This document shows, one piece after another, positions 58,419 to 64,000 of a DNA stretch of 64,000 nt. How positions within the stretch are numbered: the first letter of the stretch is position 1; the number at the start of each line of letters is the position of its first letter. The notes beneath the pieces were generated by a model. The model did not search any database, was not told the origin of the DNA, and saw only the letters and a list, made by a program, of their open reading frames with translations. The stretch is taken from positions 1 through 64,000 of the forward strand of contig NZ_VATA01000002.1 of assembly GCF_005870025.1 (NCBI RefSeq), in the 5' to 3' direction. The position numbers were made by a program, and so were the translations under genes. The DNA comes from Poseidonocella sp. HB161398 (GTDB lineage Bacteria > Pseudomonadota > Alphaproteobacteria > Rhodobacterales > Rhodobacteraceae).

Positions 58419-58435
58419 GGTTGCATTCCGCAACC
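58419..58435. repeat. Spaced palindrome, copy 12 (upstream of DUF533 gene)
   Basis: GGTTGC-ATTCC-GCAACC in the divergent gap, 23 bp before the ATG at 58458. It could affect expression of that gene if a protein binds it. Confidence 0.9.
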
Positions 58436-58457
58436 GGTCCAGGACGGGAGAGAGATC

Positions 58458-59159
58458 ATGAGCTTCATGAAGACCCTGGTCAGCGTCGGCATCGGCTTCG
58501 CGGCCGCCAAGGGACTGTCGAAATACCAGAACATGGGCGGTATGGACGGGCTGCGCCGGACCATGGAGAAGTCCGGCGGCGACATGACCGCCCAGATGGC
58601 CTCCATGGCCGAGAAGATGGGCCTGCCCGGCGGCGGCAAGGCGGTCGAGGACATGATGTCCCGTTTCGGCATCGGCGCCCGGAAGGACCCGGCCGAGCTC
58701 GCGGGCCTCGGCGGCATGATGAACGCGATGGGCGGCATGGCGGCGGCGACCGGCGGCACGGCGGCCGAGATGTTCGCGAGCCTGACCCAGGGCACCGCGG
58801 CCGGCAAGCTCGCCGAGGACAATGCCAAGCTGATGATCCGCGCGATGATCCAGGCGGCCAAGGCCGATGGCGAGATCGACGCGGAGGAACAGGGCAAGAT
58901 CCTCTCCCATCTCGGCGATGCCACGCCCGAGGAGGTCGCCTATGTGAAGGAGCAGCTCGCCGCCCCGCTGGACCCGATGGCGCTCGCCCGCGCGGCGACG
59001 GACCAGAGCCGGGCGCAGGTCTATGCCATGTCGCTGATGGCGATCACCATCGACAGCAAGGCGGAGACCCAGTATCTCGACACGCTCGCCGCCGCGCTGC
59101 AGCTGGACGAGGCGACCCGATCGGCGATCCATGCCCAAATGGGCGTGAACCAGGGCTGA
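58458..59159 (+). CDS. DUF533/TerB-like protein
   Basis: 233 residues from ATG 58458 after GGGAGAGAG. The N-terminal third is Met/Gly-rich (GMPGGG-type runs such as MNAMGGMAAATGG), and the C-terminal 120 residues form a helical TerB-like domain with metal-binding acidic residues (MIRAMIQAAKADGEIDAEEQGKIL). Related to E. coli YebE. Function not known; a membrane-associated stress role is often proposed. Followed by the PhzF-like gene after 4 bp. Confidence 0.82.
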   Translation: MSFMKTLVSVGIGFAAAKGLSKYQNMGGMDGLRRTMEKSGGDMTAQMASMAEKMGLPGGGKAVEDMMSRFGIGARKDPAELAGLGGMMNAMGGMAAATGGTAAEMFASLTQGTAAGKLAEDNAKLMIRAMIQAAKADGEIDAEEQGKILSHLGDATPEEVAYVKEQLAAPLDPMALARAATDQSRAQVYAMSLMAITIDSKAETQYLDTLAAALQLDEATRSAIHAQMGVNQG

Positions 59160-59163
59160 GCGC

Positions 59164-60063
59164 ATGGCCGGACCGGAATTCCGCACCTACGACGTCTTCA
59201 CCGACCGCCGCTTCGGCGGCAACCCGCTGGCTGTGGTCTTCCCCTCCGGCCCGCTCGGCACGCCCTGCATGCAGGCCGTCGCGCGGGAATTCAACTATTC
59301 CGAGACGGTCTTCGTCCTGCCCGCAGAACAGGGCGGGACGGCACGGCTGCGCATCTTCACGCCGCAGCGCGAGATCCCTTTCGCGGGCCATCCCACGATC
59401 GGCACGGCGATCTGCCTGGCGGAGCGCGCGCTCGAGGCAGGAGCGCCCCTGCCCGGCGACTTGGTCCTCGAGGAGGGAGCCGGGCCGATCCCCTGCCGGG
59501 TCGAGGAGCGCGACGGCCGCCTCTTCGCCACGCTGGTGAACGAACTGCCGCTGGAGCTCGGCCGCGAGGTCGACGCCGCGCTGCTGGCGCGCTGCCTCGG
59601 GCTGGAAGAGGCGGAGGTTGCAACTGGCAACCACCTGCCGCTCTTCGCCTCCAAGGGACTGCGCTTCGTCCTGGCCGAGATCGACGGCACGGCGGCGCTG
59701 GAGGCGATCAGCCTCGATCTCTCCGCCTTCTCGGCGGCCGCCCTGCGCTACCCCGAATGCGAGGGCGATTTCGCGGTGGTTGCATATTGCAACCGAGGCC
59801 AGGGCCGGGTGGAGATGCGGATGTTCTCGCCGCTGGACAGCATCCCCGAGGACCCTGCGACCGGAAGCGCGGCCGCGGCCCTTGCCGCCCATGTCTGCCT
59901 GCGAACCGGAGCGCCGCAGGATCTGGAGATCCTGCAGGGCCTTTCCATGGGCCGCCCCAGCCGCATCCTGGCCACCGCGGAGAGCCCCGGCCCCGGCCAG
60001 TCCCTGGTCACCGTCGGCGGCACGGCGGTGCGGGTGATGCAGGGACATCTGGCGGAGATCTGA
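59164..60063 (+). CDS. PhzF-family epimerase/isomerase
   Basis: 299 residues with the two-lobed diaminopimelate-epimerase-like fold of PhzF. Catalytic Glu in FNYSETVFV, then IPFAGHPTIGTA and, in the second half, EDPATGSAAAALAA. The physiological substrate is unknown; most PhzF homologues outside phenazine clusters have no assigned reaction. Coupled to the DUF533 gene. Contains two exact palindrome copies. Confidence 0.88.
   Translation: MAGPEFRTYDVFTDRRFGGNPLAVVFPSGPLGTPCMQAVAREFNYSETVFVLPAEQGGTARLRIFTPQREIPFAGHPTIGTAICLAERALEAGAPLPGDLVLEEGAGPIPCRVEERDGRLFATLVNELPLELGREVDAALLARCLGLEEAEVATGNHLPLFASKGLRFVLAEIDGTAALEAISLDLSAFSAAALRYPECEGDFAVVAYCNRGQGRVEMRMFSPLDSIPEDPATGSAAAALAAHVCLRTGAPQDLEILQGLSMGRPSRILATAESPGPGQSLVTVGGTAVRVMQGHLAEI
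59616..59632. repeat. Spaced palindrome, copy 13 (inside phzF-like gene)
   Basis: GGTTGC-AACTG-GCAACC, in frame as gag-gtt-gca-act-ggc-aac (E-V-A-T-G-N). Confidence 0.9.
59778..59794. repeat. Spaced palindrome, copy 14 (inside phzF-like gene)
   Basis: GGTTGC-ATATT-GCAACC, in frame as gtg-gtt-gca-tat-tgc-aac (V-V-A-Y-C-N). Its spacer is fully A/T. Confidence 0.9.
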
Positions 60064-60144
60064 GGCCGTTGCAGATCGAAACCGTCTGGTCGGCCGCGCC
60101 ATGATCGACTAAGACCGATGGGCATTCGAACAGGCGGGCGGAAG

Positions 60145-60564
60145 ATGTCGGACGGGATCATGGCACGCTGCGAGGCCAAGGGCCTGCGCATGACCGAACA
60201 GCGGCGGGTGATCGCCATGGTGCTGCAGGACACGCAGGACCATCCCGATGTCGAGGAACTCTATGCCCGCGCCCAGGCCGTCGATTCCAACATCTCCATC
60301 GCCACCGTCTACCGCACGGTGAAGCTGTTCGAGGAGGCGGGCATTCTCGACAAGCATGAATTCGGCGACGGCCGCGCCCGCTACGAGCCTGCCGACCGCG
60401 ACCATCACGACCATCTGATCGACCTCAATACCGGCGAGGTGATCGAGTTCGTCGATGCCGAGATCGAGGCGCTGCAGGAAAGGATCGCCGCCAAGCTGGG
60501 CTACCGTCTGAAGGGGCACCGGCTGGAGCTCTACGGCGTTCCGATCCGCAAGCCGAAGGCATAG
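60145..60564 (+). CDS. Fur-family metal-responsive regulator
   Basis: 139 residues from ATG 60145 (MSDGIMARCEAKGLRMTEQRR), preferred over the ATG at 60118, which has no ribosome site. N-terminal winged helix (RVIAMVLQDTQDHPDVEELYARAQ, SIATVYRTVKLFEEAGIL) and a C-terminal metal/dimer domain with HHDHLIDLNTGEVIEF. The CxxC zinc pairs of E. coli Fur are absent, as in alphaproteobacterial Fur/Mur proteins, which often sense manganese. The metal sensed is not decided by sequence alone. Confidence 0.9.
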   Translation: MSDGIMARCEAKGLRMTEQRRVIAMVLQDTQDHPDVEELYARAQAVDSNISIATVYRTVKLFEEAGILDKHEFGDGRARYEPADRDHHDHLIDLNTGEVIEFVDAEIEALQERIAAKLGYRLKGHRLELYGVPIRKPKA

Positions 60565-60568
60565 CATA

Positions 60569-61459
60569 TTGGAAAATCTGCGCGGGATCGGCTTGATGAT
60601 CCTTTCGATGGCGGCCTTCGCGATTGAGGACGCCCTCGTGAAAACCCTTTCGGCCACAATGTCGACCGGGCTCGTCCTGGTCTTCGTCGGGCTCTGCGGC
60701 GTCACGGTCTTCGGAATCCTCTGCCGGATCCGGCGGATCCGCATGCTGTCTCCGGTCTTCTTCGGGCGGGCGCTGGTCGCGAGAAACCTGACCGAGGTGG
60801 CCGGCACTGTCCTGATTGTCGCGGCTATCGTCAGCATGCCGCTCTCTGTCGCCTCTGCGATCATGCAGGCCGCGCCGCTGGTGGTGGGCTTCGGTGCGGT
60901 GCTGTTCTTCGGCGCCGTCTTCGGCTGGCGCCGCTGGCTGGCGCTGGCGGCCGGGTTCGCCGGGGTCCTGGTCATCATCCGTCCGGGGCTCGACGGCTTC
61001 CAGCCGGTCTCCCTTCTGGCGCTGGCGGCGACGATCTGCATGAGCGGCCGCGACCTGGCGACCCGCGCCATCCCCCGCGAAGTGCCGTCGCTCCTGATCG
61101 CCTTCTACGGCTTCTGCGCCATGGCGGTTGCAGGCGTGATCCTGGTGCCGGTCCTCGGCACCGGCAGCGGGAGCGCGCCTGACAATGTGCTCTTTCTGGT
61201 CCTGGCGGCCTGCTGCGGGCTCTGCGGGTATTTCGCGATCACCCAGGCGATGCGGATCGGCGAGGTCGCGGTCGTGACTCCCTTCCGCTACACCCGGTTG
61301 CTGTTTGCAATCGCCCTGGGCTTCCTGGTCTTCGGCGAGCGGCCGGACCTGCCGATGCTGGCGGGAGCCGGGCTTATCCTGGGATCGGGGCTCTATACGC
61401 TCCATCGCGAGCGGCATGCGCGCAGTCGCCCACTTTCCTCGGCCCTGAAGGCAAGCTAA
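60569..61459 (+). CDS. DMT-superfamily (EamA) membrane transporter
   Basis: 296 residues from TTG 60569, 4 bp after the fur-family stop; an internal ATG at 60596 is the alternative start. Ten hydrophobic helices in two EamA repeats (MILSMAAFAIEDALVKTLSA; AVLFFGAVFGWRRWLALAAGFAGVLVIIRPG; FRYTRLLFAIALGFLVFGERP). Substrate unknown. The only other gene of this type here (57401-58294) is not closely similar. Confidence 0.87.
   Translation: MENLRGIGLMILSMAAFAIEDALVKTLSATMSTGLVLVFVGLCGVTVFGILCRIRRIRMLSPVFFGRALVARNLTEVAGTVLIVAAIVSMPLSVASAIMQAAPLVVGFGAVLFFGAVFGWRRWLALAAGFAGVLVIIRPGLDGFQPVSLLALAATICMSGRDLATRAIPREVPSLLIAFYGFCAMAVAGVILVPVLGTGSGSAPDNVLFLVLAACCGLCGYFAITQAMRIGEVAVVTPFRYTRLLFAIALGFLVFGERPDLPMLAGAGLILGSGLYTLHRERHARSRPLSSALKAS
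61296..61312. repeat. Spaced palindrome, one-mismatch copy (inside DMT transporter gene)
   Basis: GGTTGC-TGTTT-GCAATC, one base off in the right arm with the normal spacer. Confidence 0.6.
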
Positions 61460-62771
<1,312 letters not shown>

Positions 62772-62773
<2 letters not shown>

Positions 62774-62788
62774 TTGCAGTCTGCAACC
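62772..62788. repeat. Spaced palindrome, one-mismatch copy (overlapping enolase stop)
   Basis: GATTGC-AGTCT-GCAACC, beginning within the TGA stop of eno; left arm differs by one base. Confidence 0.6.
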
Positions 62789-62829
62789 GGGGCATGGCGC
62801 ACCGGTTGCCGCGCGAAAGCACCAACATG

Positions 62830-62856
62830 AAAAAGGGGGCCCAAGGCCCCCTTTTT
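62830..62856. terminator. Bidirectional Rho-independent terminator between eno and the PRC-barrel gene
   Basis: Perfect 11-bp arms AAAAAGGGGGC (62830-62840) and GCCCCCTTTTT (62846-62856) with loop CCAAG. The A-run and T-run give a U-tail on both strands, serving the convergent genes. Confidence 0.95.
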
Positions 62857-62873
62857 GCTGGCAATAGCGACGG

Positions 62874-63302
62874 TTACTCCAGCCAGCCCTTCTCGACGGC
62901 GGGCATCGATTCCAGCTCGGCCTGGGTCTCCTTGACGGCCAGCTGGTAGGTCTCGGCACCATCGGTGCGCGGCAGGATCGCGACCTTGTCCATCTCGAAG
63001 AGGACATGCTTGTCGCCGATCCCGAGGAAGCCGCCGATATCGGCCACCACCCCGTACATGTTGCCCTTGGAATCCAGCACGACATTCTCGATATGGCCGA
63101 TCGGCTTCCAGTCGTCGCCGACCGTCTCCAGGCTCGGCTCCTCGGCCCAGCTGCCGCTTTCCATATCCGAGTAGATCTCCGCACCTTCCAGGTCATCGGC
63201 CAGAATCAGGCTGTCCGGGTCGATGGCAGCCTCCTGGGCCCAGAGCGGCGCAGCGGCAATCGCGGTCGCGGCGGCGAGGGCGGGAATGGCAAGACGGGTC
63301 AT
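62874..63302 (-). CDS. Secreted PRC-barrel domain protein
   Basis: 142 residues with signal peptide ending at PLWAQ. The mature part has a PRC-barrel pattern (WKPIGHIENVVLDSKGNMYGVVADIGGFLGIGDKHVLFEMDKV). Periplasmic PRC-barrel proteins of this size are frequent in Rhodobacteraceae; function unknown. Highly acidic N-terminal part. Single gene. Confidence 0.85.
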   Translation of the reverse strand: MTRLAIPALAAATAIAAAPLWAQEAAIDPDSLILADDLEGAEIYSDMESGSWAEEPSLETVGDDWKPIGHIENVVLDSKGNMYGVVADIGGFLGIGDKHVLFEMDKVAILPRTDGAETYQLAVKETQAELESMPAVEKGWLE

Positions 63303-63455
63303 GGAAACCTCCTTTGCTTGTCGTTTCGTGGGGCATCAATGCACAACCCCGCGCCCGGGTTCCTGCGGCGGCGGATTGTCTGCTTGCGGTCCCGGCGGGA
63401 AGCCGCCACCGTCGGACGGACTGAGACTGTATGGCGAGAGCTGCCCAGGAACGAC

Positions 63456-64000
63456 ATGACGAAAATTGCCTGCGTGACCATGATGAAGGACGAGGATTTC
63501 TTCCTGCCGATCTGGTTCCGCTACTATTCTCGGATCTTCGGTGCCGAGAACTTGTTCATCATCGACCATTCCTCCGCCCGCGCGATCGTCGAGATGCTGG
63601 ATCCGGAGCTTCGCGGCAGTCGCGTGAATACGTTCTGCCTTCCGCCGCGTGCGGAGACTTCGGACATTAAGCGCGAACGGTCCTTCGACAAGCAGCGCTT
63701 TACCGCGATCAGCGGATTCATCGGCGGCCTGCTCGCCTTCTATGACCTCGTTCTGTTCAACGATGCGGACGAGATCTTCGTCGCGGATCCCGCGCGCTAC
63801 CGCGATCTGGCGGATTACCTGGACCGCAGTAGCCTTCGCGGTCAGATTGCGGCCGGCATTGGAGTGGAGCTGTTTCACGACCGCCACTCGGAGGCGGCTT
63901 TTGACTCCGCTGCGCCTATTTTTAGTCAGAGGCGCAACGTGTTCCTCTCGCCCCTCTATTCCAAACCGCATATTCTCGGACGACCGAGCACGCTCTCGCC
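63456..64000 (+). CDS. Glycosyltransferase (GT2-like fold), partial, runs off the right edge
   Basis: Open from ATG 63456 (after AGGAACG) to the window end, 181 residues visible. The start MTKIACVTMMKDEDFFLPIW and the FNDADEIFV motif (DxD-type metal site) match glycosyltransferase family 2-type proteins of Rhodobacteraceae that act on surface polysaccharides. The sugar and acceptor are unknown. GC content falls slightly toward the end. Confidence 0.75.
   Translation, partial: MTKIACVTMMKDEDFFLPIWFRYYSRIFGAENLFIIDHSSARAIVEMLDPELRGSRVNTFCLPPRAETSDIKRERSFDKQRFTAISGFIGGLLAFYDLVLFNDADEIFVADPARYRDLADYLDRSSLRGQIAAGIGVELFHDRHSEAAFDSAAPIFSQRRNVFLSPLYSKPHILGRPSTLS

Overview
The window is about 64 kb of GC-rich DNA (roughly 65% GC by eye) from an alphaproteobacterium, most likely a Rhodobacteraceae/Roseobacter-group chromosome. 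Supporting signs are an agl alpha-glucoside operon with LacI-type regulator, a gbpR-chvE-gguABC sugar locus, class II DAHP synthase, a phoR-pstSCAB-phoU-phoB order, yicC-gmk, tamAB, and a PAS_5-type protein. No tRNA, rRNA, CRISPR array or prophage is visible.

Layout. 1-1161: insertion-sequence debris (the end of one IS5-like element lying against the start of an IS110-like gene) and a complete 833-bp IS5/IS427-type element with a damaged transposase. 1157-6098 (minus): a chemotaxis operon STAS-cheY-cheA-cheW-cheR-cheY-unknown, cut at its 3' end by the IS; its distal 2 kb is clearly AT-richer than the rest. 6209-14928: glucokinase, AglR, then the divergent aglEFGAK uptake and hydrolysis operon, which together import alpha-glucosides, split them to glucose and phosphorylate it. 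15065-16516: guaB. 16568-28742: a GbpR-type regulator and divergent chvE-gguA-gguB-gguC followed by dehydratase, sugar 1-dehydrogenase, semialdehyde dehydrogenase, lactonase and mutarotase, a complete non-phosphorylative route from L-arabinose (or D-galactose-like sugars) to 2-oxoglutarate. 28773-34237 (minus): a livKGF-x-HM branched-chain amino-acid-type ABC transporter containing one small unknown gene, preceded by a GlxA/AraC-type regulator. 35611-40630: DAHP synthase, PAS protein, yicC, gmk, gamma-carbonic-anhydrase-like protein and an unknown gene. 40882-48040: the phosphate regulon with a three-repeat Pho box. 48266-63302: an oxidoreductase, tamA-tamB, selO, two DMT permeases, a DUF533/TerB-like protein, a PhzF-like protein, a Fur-family regulator, enolase and a PRC-barrel protein. 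A glycosyltransferase runs off the right edge.

The most unusual signal is not a gene. A spaced palindrome, GGTTGC-N5-GCAACC, occurs 14 times exactly (plus four one-mismatch copies), always with a 5-bp, AT-rich, variable spacer, both inside genes and between them. This is far above chance (about 0.01 expected). Inside genes it forces codons that look rare in this GC-rich DNA, which points to selection on the DNA itself: a dispersed protein-binding site (nucleoid-organising or segregation-type), an uptake-type tag, or a proliferating mini-palindrome. A second structured region is a run of hairpins and a terminator just after phoB.
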